From Microvirga arvi (GTDB lineage: Bacteria; Pseudomonadota; Alphaproteobacteria; Rhizobiales; Beijerinckiaceae): 64,000 nucleotides of DNA. Each line of letters begins with the position of its first letter. Position 1 is the stretch's first letter. Position numbers and translations under genes: made by a program. Of the stretch, positions 8,263 through 19,615 are shown one piece after another. The notes beneath the pieces were generated by a model. The model worked only from the letters and a program-made list of their open reading frames with translations, searched no databases and was not told the origin of the DNA. The DNA lies in the NCBI RefSeq assembly GCF_016892765.1, contig NZ_JAFEMD010000016.1, forward strand, positions 1-64,000, given 5' to 3'.

Positions 8263-10374
8263 ATGTCCAGCGTCGTCTACGATGATCCCGCCGACCTTCC
8301 TGCAGACACCGCAGAAGCCCGGCTTTCTCTGAACGGGATCAATTATGTTGTTATCGATACCGATATCGTCAGTGACACCGGAGCCGGCATCAAGGCGAAC
8401 GAGACGGATTACATCCTGATCGGGAAAACCAGAACCATCACCGGCCAGACTTTTGGACTCGACCTGACGGGACATGGAAGTACCGTCATCAACGAGGGCA
8501 CCATCCGGTCCCTGTCGGGGAGCGGGGCAGCCGTACGCCTCTCAGGGGTGGAACCCTACTCGATCTACAATTCCGGAACGATCACGGCGGCAGGCCTTGC
8601 CATCGAGGGCAGTGCCGGCACCGACCGCATCGTCAACACCGGCACTCTGCAGACCACGTCCAGTGCGACCAATGCCATCCTGATGGATTTGAAGGAAGGC
8701 GACGATCTCTATGACGGGATCAGGGGATCCGCGACCGGCGGCATCATCAAGCTCGGAAGCGGCAACGACACCGCCTATGGCGGGGCAGGATCCGAAACAT
8801 TCGCCGGTGGGACAGGCGACGATGTTCTGAATGGCGGCGCCGGCATCGACACGGTGGATTACACCGAGGCTACAGTCGGTGTGTCGGTTGATCTCAGCAA
8901 GACCACAGCGCAGGCCGTCAGCGGCGGTCAGGGCACCGATACTCTCGTCGACATCGAGAACCTCGTCGGGAGCGCCTTTGGCGATCTTCTCACCGGAAAC
9001 GCGGCCGACAATATCTTCAGCGGCGGCGACGGCAACGACACGCTCGACGGCGGCACCGGCAACGACAGCCTCGTGGGCGGTGACGGCAACGACAGCCTCG
9101 CGGGTGGATCTGGCAACGACATTCTCGAAGTCGGCGACGGCGACGACACGCTCGACGGCGGCGCCGGCAATGACCGGCTTGACGGCGGAGCCGGCATCAA
9201 CACGGTCCGCTATTCCGGCTCTGCCGGCGTGAAGGCTGATCTCACGAGATCGGATGGTCAGATCACCGTCGGCGCCGGCGTCGACTTCCTGATCGGGATT
9301 ACGAATCTGGAGGGCGGCTCCGGCCACGACGTCTTCACCGGCAACACGGCCGACAACCGGCTGGTCGGCAACGGCGGCAGCGACACCCTCACCGGCGGCG
9401 GAGGCAATGACACGCTCGATGGCGGCACAGGCGAGGACATGGCCGTGTTCTCCGGCGCAAGCGGTGACTACGACAGGGTCCTGAACGCCGATGGCTCATA
9501 CACCATCACCCATGCCCGAGGAACGAAGACGGACGGCACCGATACGCTGAAAGACGTGCGCCTGGTGAAATTCTCGGACAAGACGATTGCCCTCACCAAC
9601 GGCAATCCGACCGATATCTCCCTGTCGGGCACCTCCCTCTCCGAGGACAAGGCCGTGGGAGCTGCATTGGGCTCTCTGAGTGGCACCGATCCGGATAGCG
9701 ACGACCTGACCTACAGCTTCGTCTCCAATCCGGGCGACGTCTTCGGCTTCAACAGCAGCGGCACGGGGATCGTCCTGCTGAAGGCGCTCGATTTCGAGAA
9801 GGTGGCGCAGCACACGATCACGATCAGGGCCGAGGACGAATATGGCGGCGTCTTCACGGAGACCTTCACCATCAATGTGCGCAACGTCGTCGAGACGACT
9901 CCGCTGGTCCTTTCCGGCACCGCGAAAGGCGAGCAGTTGGTGGGCGAGTCCGGCAACGACAAGCTCTCCGGCCTCAGCGGCAACGATGCGCTCTTTGGCC
10001 AGATCGGCAACGATACGCTCATGGGCGGACTTGGGAACGACTCGCTCGTCGGCGGGACAGGCCGGGACGTCTTCGTGTTCGATCAGAAGCCGAATGCGAA
10101 ATCGAACCTCGACTACATCCAGGACTTCAATCCGCCAGACGACATCGTCCACCTGTCGCGGAAGATCTTCAGCAAGATCGCGAAGGGCGCCCTGTCGAGC
10201 AAGGCCTTCGTCGTGGGCGATCATTTCAAGGACAAGGACGACCGCATCCTCTACTACAAGGAGGGCGGCGCCCTGTTCTACGACCCCGACGGGTCCGGAT
10301 CGGCCAAGGCGATCCAGTTCGCCAGTCTCGGCAAGGGCCTGAAGATCAGCCACAAGGACTTTTTCGTCATCTGA
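8263..10374 (+). CDS. RTX-type Ca-binding repeat protein with cadherin-like domain
   Basis: 703 residues, no signal peptide, very acidic. Residues ~20-165 contain short Gly/Thr/Ile/Asn-rich strands resembling a beta-helix. Residues ~165-225, ~245-305 and ~355-385 hold nonapeptide RTX repeats (GGDGNDTLDGGTGND pattern). A cadherin-like module (NPTDISLSGTSLSEDKAVG ... FTINV) occupies ~445-540, and a second RTX block ~545-600. The last ~100 residues (FVFD ... DYIQDF ... SHKDFFVI) form a C-terminal domain shared with the paralogue at 12171, probably the type I secretion signal region. Such proteins are exported and fold on binding Ca2+ outside the cell. No ABC/HlyD/TolC export genes are in the window. 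Adhesin or biofilm-matrix roles are possible but unproven. Confidence 0.85.
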   Translation: MSSVVYDDPADLPADTAEARLSLNGINYVVIDTDIVSDTGAGIKANETDYILIGKTRTITGQTFGLDLTGHGSTVINEGTIRSLSGSGAAVRLSGVEPYSIYNSGTITAAGLAIEGSAGTDRIVNTGTLQTTSSATNAILMDLKEGDDLYDGIRGSATGGIIKLGSGNDTAYGGAGSETFAGGTGDDVLNGGAGIDTVDYTEATVGVSVDLSKTTAQAVSGGQGTDTLVDIENLVGSAFGDLLTGNAADNIFSGGDGNDTLDGGTGNDSLVGGDGNDSLAGGSGNDILEVGDGDDTLDGGAGNDRLDGGAGINTVRYSGSAGVKADLTRSDGQITVGAGVDFLIGITNLEGGSGHDVFTGNTADNRLVGNGGSDTLTGGGGNDTLDGGTGEDMAVFSGASGDYDRVLNADGSYTITHARGTKTDGTDTLKDVRLVKFSDKTIALTNGNPTDISLSGTSLSEDKAVGAALGSLSGTDPDSDDLTYSFVSNPGDVFGFNSSGTGIVLLKALDFEKVAQHTITIRAEDEYGGVFTETFTINVRNVVETTPLVLSGTAKGEQLVGESGNDKLSGLSGNDALFGQIGNDTLMGGLGNDSLVGGTGRDVFVFDQKPNAKSNLDYIQDFNPPDDIVHLSRKIFSKIAKGALSSKAFVVGDHFKDKDDRILYYKEGGALFYDPDGSGSAKAIQFASLGKGLKISHKDFFVI

Positions 10375-10427
10375 CGCCCGGCTGGCGGAGGGCTCTCGGC
10401 CGGTCCCGATCGTCGGATTGAAAGACG

Positions 10428-10456
10428 AAGGCCAGGCAATCGCCTGGCCTTAAAAG
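10428..10456. terminator. Bidirectional hairpin between RTX gene and ppa
   Basis: A perfect 10-bp stem AAGGCCAGGC / GCCTGGCCTT (10428-10437 with 10442-10451) with a 4-base loop lies between two convergent genes. The T-tracts are short on both strands, so termination efficiency is uncertain. Confidence 0.65.
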
Positions 10457-10477
10457 CTTTAAAATCGGGAGCGAGCC

Positions 10478-11005
10478 TTACTTCTTGGCGCGCTCGACGG
10501 CTTCGACGATCAGACGCTTGGCCTCTTCGGCATCGCCCCAGCGGATGATCTTGGCCCATTTGCCGGGCTCGAGATCCTTGTAGTGCTCGAAGAAGTGCTC
10601 GATCTGCTTGATGGTGATCTCGGGCAGATCCGTGTAGTTCGCCACCCGGTCGTAGCGCTGGGTCAGCTTGCTCGACGGAACGGCGATGATCTTCTCGTCC
10701 TGACCGGCATCGTCCTCCATCACCAGAACGCCGACCGGGCGCACGTTCATGATCGCGCCGGGCACGATCGCCCGGGTGTTGGCCACCAGCACGTCGCAAG
10801 GATCGCCGTCGCCCGACAGGGTGTGGGGGATGAAGCCGTAATTACCGGGGTACCGCATGGCGGTGTAGAGGAAGCGGTCCACGACGAGCGCACCGGATTC
10901 CTTGTCCATCTCGTACTTGATGGGCTCGCCGCCGATCGGCACTTCGATGACGACGTTCACGTCGTCCGGCGGATTCTTTCCAATCTTGATCGCGTCAAGG
11001 CGCAT
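10478..11005 (-). CDS. ppa: Inorganic pyrophosphatase (family I)
   Basis: 175 residues, the normal size for a bacterial soluble hexameric pyrophosphatase. Active-site sequence includes [15 protein letters not shown] and the hallmark [10 protein letters not shown] with its Mg-binding aspartates. It hydrolyses pyrophosphate from nucleic acid, protein and cell-wall synthesis in the cytoplasm. The start at 11005 (MRLDAIKIG) matches the family N-terminus; an upstream in-frame Met at 11059 would add residues with no family counterpart. It is convergent with one RTX gene and lies between two RTX paralogues. Confidence 0.96.
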   Translation of the reverse strand: MRLDAIKIGKNPPDDVNVVIEVPIGGEPIKYEMDKESGALVVDRFLYTAMRYPGNYGFIPHTLSGDGDPCDVLVANTRAIVPGAIMNVRPVGVLVMEDDAGQDEKIIAVPSSKLTQRYDRVANYTDLPEITIKQIEHFFEHYKDLEPGKWAKIIRWGDAEEAKRLIVEAVERAKK

Positions 11006-11217
11006 AGAGCTGTTCTCCCGAACAAGGCTTGAGCATCGTCCCAGGTGTGGCGTTCTCACTGAAGGGGACGCCGTGACACCGGTGAAAATGCGGCAGAAGC
11101 TGGACTTGGGAGCGGCCTTGAGTCCGGATTCCGGACGGCTGCCCCCTGGAGTTCGGACGCTTCACTAGCCGGAGCGGGCTCCCGCAACAAGGACCGAAGA
11201 CCGGATTTTTAGGCTTT

Positions 11218-11288
11218 TAGCGCATCGTGCGGACCCAGCGGACCGCGCCAGCGAAAAGTGGTTCCGGTTTTTGGGTCCGATGCTCTAG
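11218..11288. repeat. Palindromic repeat family D, hybrid copy
   Basis: Begins TAGCGCATCGTGCGG, like the left half of the family D copies at 27846 and 29332, but ends TTGGGTCCGATGCTCTAG, like the right end of the second half. The middle is shortened, so this copy looks like a deletion product joining the two halves. It fills part of the ppa to acetyltransferase gap (11006-11321), in which nothing else coding was seen. Confidence 0.75.
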
Positions 11289-11321
11289 CCGAGAGGAGAC
11301 CTCATCCGGGCCGGAATGCCG

Positions 11322-11828
11322 TCAGCCGAAGAGATAGGCCACCTTGGCCAGCGGCGTCCTGCCGATGCGCTCCTCGACGCGGGCGACCTTCTGCCCGCCC
11401 ATCCCTTCGTAAAAGGCGCAGGCGCGGCTGTTGTCCTCCAGGGCCCAGACGACGATCCTGCCGAGGTCGCGGTGCCGGAGATCGTTGCGCACCGCATTGA
11501 AGAGCCGGCGTCCGAAGCCGATGCCCTGGTATTCCGGCAGCAGGTAGAGCTCGTCGATTTCACCCTTTGCCGGCAAGGTCCGGTCGCGGCAGCGGCCATA
11601 GGAGGCGTAGCCGACCACGCCCTGGCCGATGTCCAGCACCACGAGCGGGCGCCCGCGGGAGACGGTGGAGCGCCACCAGCGCTCGCTGCGCCGGGAAAAC
11701 ATCTTCTCGAGGGTCACCCCCGGGATGATGCCGCTATAGGCCTCCCGCCAGGCCGCATCGAAGACCTTCGACAGGCAAGCCGCATCATCGGGCTTTGCAT
11801 GACGGATACTGACGAGAAGGTCGCTCAT
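11322..11828 (-). CDS. GNAT-family N-acetyltransferase
   Basis: 168 residues spanning one GNAT domain. The acetyl-CoA binding motif A is EIDELYLLPEYQGIGFGRRL (Q/R-x-x-G-x-G/A), and motif B follows at SRACAFYEGMGGQKV. The N-terminus (IRHAKPDDAACLSKVFDAAW) is typical of the RimI/YjcF-like group. The substrate is unknown. The start at 11828 is chosen because the alignable domain begins there. A CtrA-type box lies ~53 bases upstream. Confidence 0.88.
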   Translation of the reverse strand: MSDLLVSIRHAKPDDAACLSKVFDAAWREAYSGIIPGVTLEKMFSRRSERWWRSTVSRGRPLVVLDIGQGVVGYASYGRCRDRTLPAKGEIDELYLLPEYQGIGFGRRLFNAVRNDLRHRDLGRIVVWALEDNSRACAFYEGMGGQKVARVEERIGRTPLAKVAYLFG

Positions 11829-11881
11829 GGCTCTGGCAACAGGTTGAGAGAGGCAATGACGCCAGTTTTCCGCCGGAAGGG

Positions 11882-11896
11882 TTAACGGCACCTTAA
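11882..11896 (-). promoter_or_regulatory. Candidate CtrA box upstream of GNAT gene
   Basis: On the minus strand: TTAA-GGTGCCG-TTAACC, an exact TTAA-N7-TTAAC match. It is 54 bases before the acetyltransferase start and points to it. The rest of the 11829-12170 gap holds no recognisable gene and presumably contains the promoter of the second RTX gene. Confidence 0.5.
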
Positions 11897-12170
11897 TGGA
11901 TGACGAAGCCGGCTGTCGACGCATGATATTGTAACAAAGAAACCCTGTTTGGGGACGGGCCAAAATGCCGCAAGGGAAAGGAAAATTCTGCCCTCAAAAG
12001 ACGAGAATTAGCTCGGCAGCACAGTCGAGCGGCCCGTAATCTGCATTTGGGAAAACTGAAGAATCCGGAATGCAAGCCCGGATCTATAGCCGAAATGAAA
12101 TATCGTGATAAGAGTTTCTTCCGGAAAAGAGGCCTAGGAGCCCCTTCTCTTGCGGGGGAGCAAGTTGATC

Positions 12171-15100
12171 ATGGCCCAGTACCGGTATGATCCAGCGTTG
12201 AACAGCTACATTCTGGACGAGGCCCAGGATTTCGACCTGAACGAAGTCTCGGAACATGGAGGCCCGAATGCCGGCGTGACGGGCAATGCTCTCGACAACA
12301 CCATCACGGGTGATGCAGAGGACAACCGCCTCGAAGGCGGAGAGGGCGCCGACACGCTGGAAGGCGGCCTCGGTCATGACACTTATGTTGTCGAGAACAC
12401 CGGAGATGTGGTGATCGAGACCGCCGATGGCGGCATCGCCGATCACGTCGTGGCTTACGTCTCCTACACCCTGCCCGATCATGTCGAAAGTCTCGAACTG
12501 CAGGGCTATGACAATACCACGGGTACTGGAAACGGCCTCGCCAATACGATCTTCGGCAGCGACGGCGGAAGCAATCTTCTTGAGGGCCTGGGCGAAAACG
12601 ACCGCTTGTTCGGCATGGGTGGAGACGACACCCTCGACGGCGGCGAAGGCGCTGACGAACTCTGGGGCTGGTACGGCAACGATACGTTCATCGTCGACGA
12701 TGCAGGCGATGTGGTCACCGAGGATGAAGATCGTGGCGAAGATCGGGTGATCGCCTCGGTCAGCTACACCTTGGGCAATCACGTCGAACATCTCACTCTC
12801 GTCGGACCGCAGGGCCTGACCGGTACCGGCAACGGCCTCGACAACGGGATCGTCGGTGGATCAGGAGACGACACTCTCGATGGCGGCACGGGAGACGATA
12901 CCCTCGCCAGCGGCGCGGGCCATGACATCCTGAATGGCGGCGACGGCAGCGATACGGCCGTGTTCGCGGGCACCCGCGACGCCTACATCGTCACCAGGAA
13001 TTCAGACGGCTCCTTCGCGGTGGTCGATACCCGGCCGGCTGGAGACGGCAAGGATGTGCTCACGGGAATCGAATTCCTCCAGTTCGCCGGATCGACCATC
13101 GATCTTTCCACCGCTGCCGATCCTCCATCGGGCCTCAAGCTGGCCGACAGCACGGATGATATTTCCGTCGTGGAGGGTGAAACCGAAATCGGCGCGCTGA
13201 CAGCTGATCAAGGTGACATCGCTTGGTCCTTCGACGCAACCGCCGAAGGCGGCGGCAATGCCGATGGCATGTTCGTCATCGAGAACGGCGTCGTCAGGCT
13301 CGCTCCCGACAAGGCGCTCGAATACGACGGGCCAGGAGCCGTTCATGCCTACACGATCGTGGTCGAGGCCAGGACCGTGTTCGGCGTCACGACCACGCAT
13401 TCGTTCACGATCAACGTCGCCAACGATCCTTCGGAAGACAACCGCGCTCCGACGGGCCTCTCGGTCACAGGCGGCACGGTCGCGGAGGATGCAGGCGTAG
13501 GCGCGGCCGTCGCGACGCTGGAGGGCGAGGATGCCGACATCGACGACACCTTCACCTACGAGATCGTCGCCAACGCGAATGGCGACTCCCTTCCCGAGGG
13601 ACACGCGCTTTTTGCCATCGGCACGGGAACGGATTTCGATAAGTTCCTACTCAAGGCCAGCCTCGATGACGCGCAGGTCGGACTGCAAGAGCTCTGGATC
13701 AAGGTCACGGATGTCGGCGGCCTCTCCATCATTCGCAAGATCACCCTCGTCGTCACGAACGTGAATGAGGATCCAACCGATGTGCGGCTGGACGGATATG
13801 CGGGCCAGGTGACGGAGGGAACGAGGATCATTGGCACTCTTCAGGCCGATGACGAGGATGGCGATTCCGTCAGCTGGTCCTTCGACACGACTGCCGAAGC
13901 TGGCGGCAATGCCGATGGCATGTTCGTGATCGATGAGAATGGGCGAATCGCGGTCGCGTCCGGCAAGGAGCTCAACTACGACGGCGCGCACGCCGTGCGC
14001 TCCTACACCCTCCATGTCGTTGCATCGGACGGCCAGGGCGGCGAGACCAGGAAATCTTTAACGATCAATGTTGCCAATGACCCTGCCGATGACAATCGCG
14101 CTCCGACGGGCCTGACGCTGTCGATCCATGTCAACGAGAGCGCCACATCGGTCGTCGTGGGGACGCTGAGCGCAACGGATCCGGACGGCGACACGCTCGC
14201 CTATTCGTTGGTGGACGAGAACGGCAATGACATCTCGGCGTCGAGCGCGTTTGCCATCCGTCCCGTCATGAGCGGCGGCGTGGTGATCGGGTATGAACTG
14301 GCGACCAAGGGCGACATCCAGGTGACGGCGGATGAGACGCGCGAGATCCGGGTGAAGGCCGACGACGGGAAAGGCGGCACCGCAACGCAAAAGTTTCTCG
14401 TCACCATCAAGGACGTGCCGGCGCCGGTAAACCATGCCCCGACCGACATCAGCCTGAGCCATGCCTCGGTGCAGGAAGGTGCTGCAAGGGGCACGCTCGT
14501 GGGCGTTCTCTCGGCCACGGATTTGAACGAAGGCGACAGCTTCACCTATTCGCTCAACGACGACCGTTTCGAGGTCGGCCCGAATGGGCGCCTGCTGGTC
14601 AAGGACGGTGCCAAGATCGATTATGAGACGGCACGGATACATCACATCCGGGTCGTGGTGGCCGACAAGGCCGGTGCAACCTACGAGAAGGCGTTCACGA
14701 TCCAGGTTGAGGATGCGGTCGAGACTCAGACCGGCACAAACGGGAACAATGCCCTGATCGGCGGCGTCGGCCGTGACAATCTGTTCGGATTCGCAGGCAG
14801 CGACCAGCTTTCTGGCGCTGACGACAATGACACGCTTTATGGCGGTGCCGGCAAGGACGCGCTCACCGGTGGCGCCGGCAGCGACATCTTCGTGTTCGAC
14901 ACCAAGCCCAATAAGAAAACCAATGTCGACAAGATCCACGACTTCGTCGTGACGGACGATTCGATCTGGCTCGACAACAAGGTCTTCACCAAGCTCGGCA
15001 AGCTCGGGACATCCGAGAAACCGGCTCAACTGAACAAAGCGTTCTTCACCGTCGGCACGAAGGCCAAGGACAAGGACGACTACGTGATCTACGACAAGAA

Positions 15101-15212
15101 GAAGGGTGTGCTCCTCTACGACGCCGACGGCTCCGGCAAGGGCAGGGCGGTCGAGATCGCCACGCTGTCGAAGAAACTAGCTATGACCGACAAGGACTTC
15201 TTCGTGATCTGA
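12171..15212 (+). CDS. Large RTX protein with tandem cadherin-like domains
   Basis: 1013 residues, no signal peptide, acidic. Residues ~40-300 have RTX nonapeptides interspersed with VVIETADGG ... VSYTLPDHVESLEL-type modules common in RTX adhesins. Four or five cadherin-like (CHDL) modules of ~100 residues follow (about 310-850), marked by repeated NRAPTGL / NVNEDPTDV / NHAPTDISLS boundaries and FTINV ends. A short RTX block (~870-915) precedes a C-terminal domain (FVFDTKPNKKTNVDKIHDF ... TDKDFFVI) matching that of the protein at 8263, and probably recognised by the same type I secretion system. The start at 12171 has GGGGGAG upstream. A function in surface adhesion or matrix is inferred from architecture. 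Confidence 0.86.
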   Translation: MAQYRYDPALNSYILDEAQDFDLNEVSEHGGPNAGVTGNALDNTITGDAEDNRLEGGEGADTLEGGLGHDTYVVENTGDVVIETADGGIADHVVAYVSYTLPDHVESLELQGYDNTTGTGNGLANTIFGSDGGSNLLEGLGENDRLFGMGGDDTLDGGEGADELWGWYGNDTFIVDDAGDVVTEDEDRGEDRVIASVSYTLGNHVEHLTLVGPQGLTGTGNGLDNGIVGGSGDDTLDGGTGDDTLASGAGHDILNGGDGSDTAVFAGTRDAYIVTRNSDGSFAVVDTRPAGDGKDVLTGIEFLQFAGSTIDLSTAADPPSGLKLADSTDDISVVEGETEIGALTADQGDIAWSFDATAEGGGNADGMFVIENGVVRLAPDKALEYDGPGAVHAYTIVVEARTVFGVTTTHSFTINVANDPSEDNRAPTGLSVTGGTVAEDAGVGAAVATLEGEDADIDDTFTYEIVANANGDSLPEGHALFAIGTGTDFDKFLLKASLDDAQVGLQELWIKVTDVGGLSIIRKITLVVTNVNEDPTDVRLDGYAGQVTEGTRIIGTLQADDEDGDSVSWSFDTTAEAGGNADGMFVIDENGRIAVASGKELNYDGAHAVRSYTLHVVASDGQGGETRKSLTINVANDPADDNRAPTGLTLSIHVNESATSVVVGTLSATDPDGDTLAYSLVDENGNDISASSAFAIRPVMSGGVVIGYELATKGDIQVTADETREIRVKADDGKGGTATQKFLVTIKDVPAPVNHAPTDISLSHASVQEGAARGTLVGVLSATDLNEGDSFTYSLNDDRFEVGPNGRLLVKDGAKIDYETARIHHIRVVVADKAGATYEKAFTIQVEDAVETQTGTNGNNALIGGVGRDNLFGFAGSDQLSGADDNDTLYGGAGKDALTGGAGSDIFVFDTKPNKKTNVDKIHDFVVTDDSIWLDNKVFTKLGKLGTSEKPAQLNKAFFTVGTKAKDKDDYVIYDKKKGVLLYDADGSGKGRAVEIATLSKKLAMTDKDFFVI

Positions 15213-15224
15213 CGAAACTAAAAC

Positions 15225-15260
15225 GGGGCGCTCCAGCGATGGAGCGCCCCGCATTTTTTG
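15225..15260 (+). terminator. Rho-independent terminator of second RTX gene
   Basis: A perfect 10-bp stem GGGGCGCTCC / GGAGCGCCCC with a 6-base loop, followed by ATTTTTT, 12 bases after the stop codon. Confidence 0.9.
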
Positions 15261-15306
15261 AGCCCGCTCCTCATGCGAAGAGCGGGCGTTTTGTTTGTGT
15301 CGCGCT

Positions 15307-18012
<2,706 letters not shown>

Positions 18013-18188
18013 GGCGAATCCTCGCGTGCATTTGGGTTACGAACATGTGTTCGGCCGAAAGCGCGATAAGCGCGCGCCGCTCCGGGGGTGCCCGGACAGG
18101 GGAGTAAGCGCGCGAGGCGGATTGGACGCCTTGGCGCGCGGCGCAGCCAGGGGTGCTATAGATCATTTCCAACCATCCCGCTACACGG

Positions 18189-18205
18189 TTTAGAACCATT
18201 CTGGG
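18189..18205. promoter_or_regulatory. Possible Irr (ICE) box between acnA and ccmA
   Basis: TTTAGAA-CCA-TTCTGGG resembles the Rhizobiales Irr/ICE consensus TTTAGAA-NNN-TTCTAAA: the left half is perfect and the right half matches 4 of 7. The position between aconitase and heme-export genes makes biological sense, but the match is incomplete. Confidence 0.35.
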
Positions 18206-18222
18206 GTGCAATCAGGGCAGGG

Positions 18223-18945
18223 GTGCGGGGTTTGCGTCTGAGCGTTAACAATTTGGCCTGCGAGCGGGGAGAGCGGCGCATCTTCGAGGGCGTTTCCTTT
18301 ACGCTCCTGCCGGGCGAGGCCCTGGTGATCACCGGCCGCAACGGCGCCGGCAAATCCTCCCTCCTCGACATCCTGGCCGGGCGCCTGCCGGCAGCAGGAG
18401 GCGTGATTCTGCTGGATGATGCCGGCGAGCGGACCTTGCCTGAGTGCCTGCACTATGTGGGCCATCGCGATGCCTTGAAGACTGCGCTCACCGCCGAAGA
18501 AAACCTGCAATTCGCCCGAGACTTCTTGGGCAATCCGGCTCTGAAACCCCGAGAGGCGCTCGATGCGGTCGGTCTCGCCCACGCGGCGCGCCTGCCGGTC
18601 GCCTTTCTCTCGGCCGGCCAGCGCCGCCGGGTGGCGCTGGCCCGGCTGCTCGTCGCGCATCGGCCGCTCTGGCTTCTCGACGAGCCGACCTCGGCCCTCG
18701 ACACCGCCTCGCAGGAAACCCTGCGCCTCATCCTCGAACGCCACCGGGAGAGCGGCGGCATGATCGCGGCTTCGACCCATTCGCCGCTGTTCCTGAAGGA
18801 TGCCAAGGAGATCCGGATCGAGCGCACCCTTACCCCTCCCCCCTATGCGGGAGAGGGGGCATCCTCATCTTCTGTCTTCCCCTCTCCCGGCCCTCTGGGC
18901 CACCCTCTCCCGCATAGGGGAGAGGGTACAGGGGGAGAGGGCTAA
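18223..18945 (+). CDS. ccmA: Heme exporter ATP-binding subunit CcmA
   Basis: About 240 residues: Walker A GRNGAGKSS, ABC signature LSAGQRRR, Walker B LWLLDEP. CcmA energises the CcmABCD complex that releases heme-loaded CcmE during cytochrome c maturation. The GTG at 18223 is chosen as the first plausible start; a TTG at 18232 is an alternative. The CcmA fold ends near EIRIER; the final ~30 residues (TLTPPPYAGEG ...) are encoded by a palindromic repeat and have no family counterpart. The stop codon overlaps the ccmB start (TAATG). Confidence 0.92.
   Translation: MRGLRLSVNNLACERGERRIFEGVSFTLLPGEALVITGRNGAGKSSLLDILAGRLPAAGGVILLDDAGERTLPECLHYVGHRDALKTALTAEENLQFARDFLGNPALKPREALDAVGLAHAARLPVAFLSAGQRRRVALARLLVAHRPLWLLDEPTSALDTASQETLRLILERHRESGGMIAASTHSPLFLKDAKEIRIERTLTPPPYAGEGASSSSVFPSPGPLGHPLPHRGEGTGGEG
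18827..18940. repeat. Palindromic repeat family B forming the ccmA 3' end
   Basis: Inverted arms CCCTCCCCCCTATGCGGGAG and CTCCCGCATAGGGGAGAGGG enclose a short loop. It is read through as the C-terminal tail of CcmA, and its right end (GGGGGAGAGGG) acts as the probable ribosome binding site of ccmB, five bases before the ATG. Confidence 0.8.
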
Positions 18946-19613
18946 TGCTAAAATCCTTCCGCGCCCTCCTCGTCCGCGACCTCAAGCTCGCCGCCCGCGT
19001 CGGCGGCTCGGGCGTCATGGGGCTGATCTTCTTCCTGATGATCGTGACGCTGATCCCCTTCGCCCTCGGGCCGGACCTGAACCTGCTCTCGCGCATCGGC
19101 CCAGCGATCCTCTGGATCGCGGCCCTGCTCGCCACGCTCATCGGCCTTGACCGGCTGTTCCAGGCCGATCAGGAGGACGGGTCGCTCGATCTCCTGCGCC
19201 TGTCGCACGCGCCGCTGGAGATCGTGGTACTGGCGAAGGTCGTCGCCTACTGGCTCGTGACGGGCCTGCCGCTGGCGATCGCCGCGCCCTTCCTCGGTCT
19301 CCTCGTGGCTCTCTCTCCGGAAGGCATGCTCGCCATGGTGGTGACGCTGCTGGTCGGCACACCCGCGCTCACCTTCATCGGCGCGGTGGGAGCTGCGCTC
19401 ACCTCGTCCTTGCGACGCGGCGGGCTGATCCTGGCGATCCTGGTGCTGCCCTTCATGATCCCGACCCTGATCTTCGGGGTTTCGGCCGCCAACGCAGCAC
19501 TCGGTGGGACGATTCCCTTCATGACGCCGTTCCTCGTGCTCGTCGCCCTGTCGTTGATCGCGGCGGTGGTCGGCACGGTGGGCGCCGCCGCGGCCCTGCG
19601 GTCGGCAGAGTAG
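18945..19613 (+). CDS. ccmB: Heme exporter membrane subunit CcmB
   Basis: 222 residues with six predicted membrane helices, the CcmB length and topology. It starts with FRALLVRDLKLAARVGG and has the conserved RLFQADQEDGSLDLL cytoplasmic loop. It is the permease partner of CcmA in the inner membrane. The ATG overlaps the ccmA stop codon, indicating translational coupling. In many alphaproteobacteria ccmC follows directly; here ~3.6 kb of other genes intervene. Confidence 0.95.
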   Translation: MLKSFRALLVRDLKLAARVGGSGVMGLIFFLMIVTLIPFALGPDLNLLSRIGPAILWIAALLATLIGLDRLFQADQEDGSLDLLRLSHAPLEIVVLAKVVAYWLVTGLPLAIAAPFLGLLVALSPEGMLAMVVTLLVGTPALTFIGAVGAALTSSLRRGGLILAILVLPFMIPTLIFGVSAANAALGGTIPFMTPFLVLVALSLIAAVVGTVGAAAALRSAE

Positions 19614-19615
19614 CG

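Noticed and set aside
8928-9440. Minus-strand Ser/Pro-rich ORFs under the RTX repeats
   Set aside because: Produced by the regular GGNDT repeats read in reverse; no independent coding evidence.
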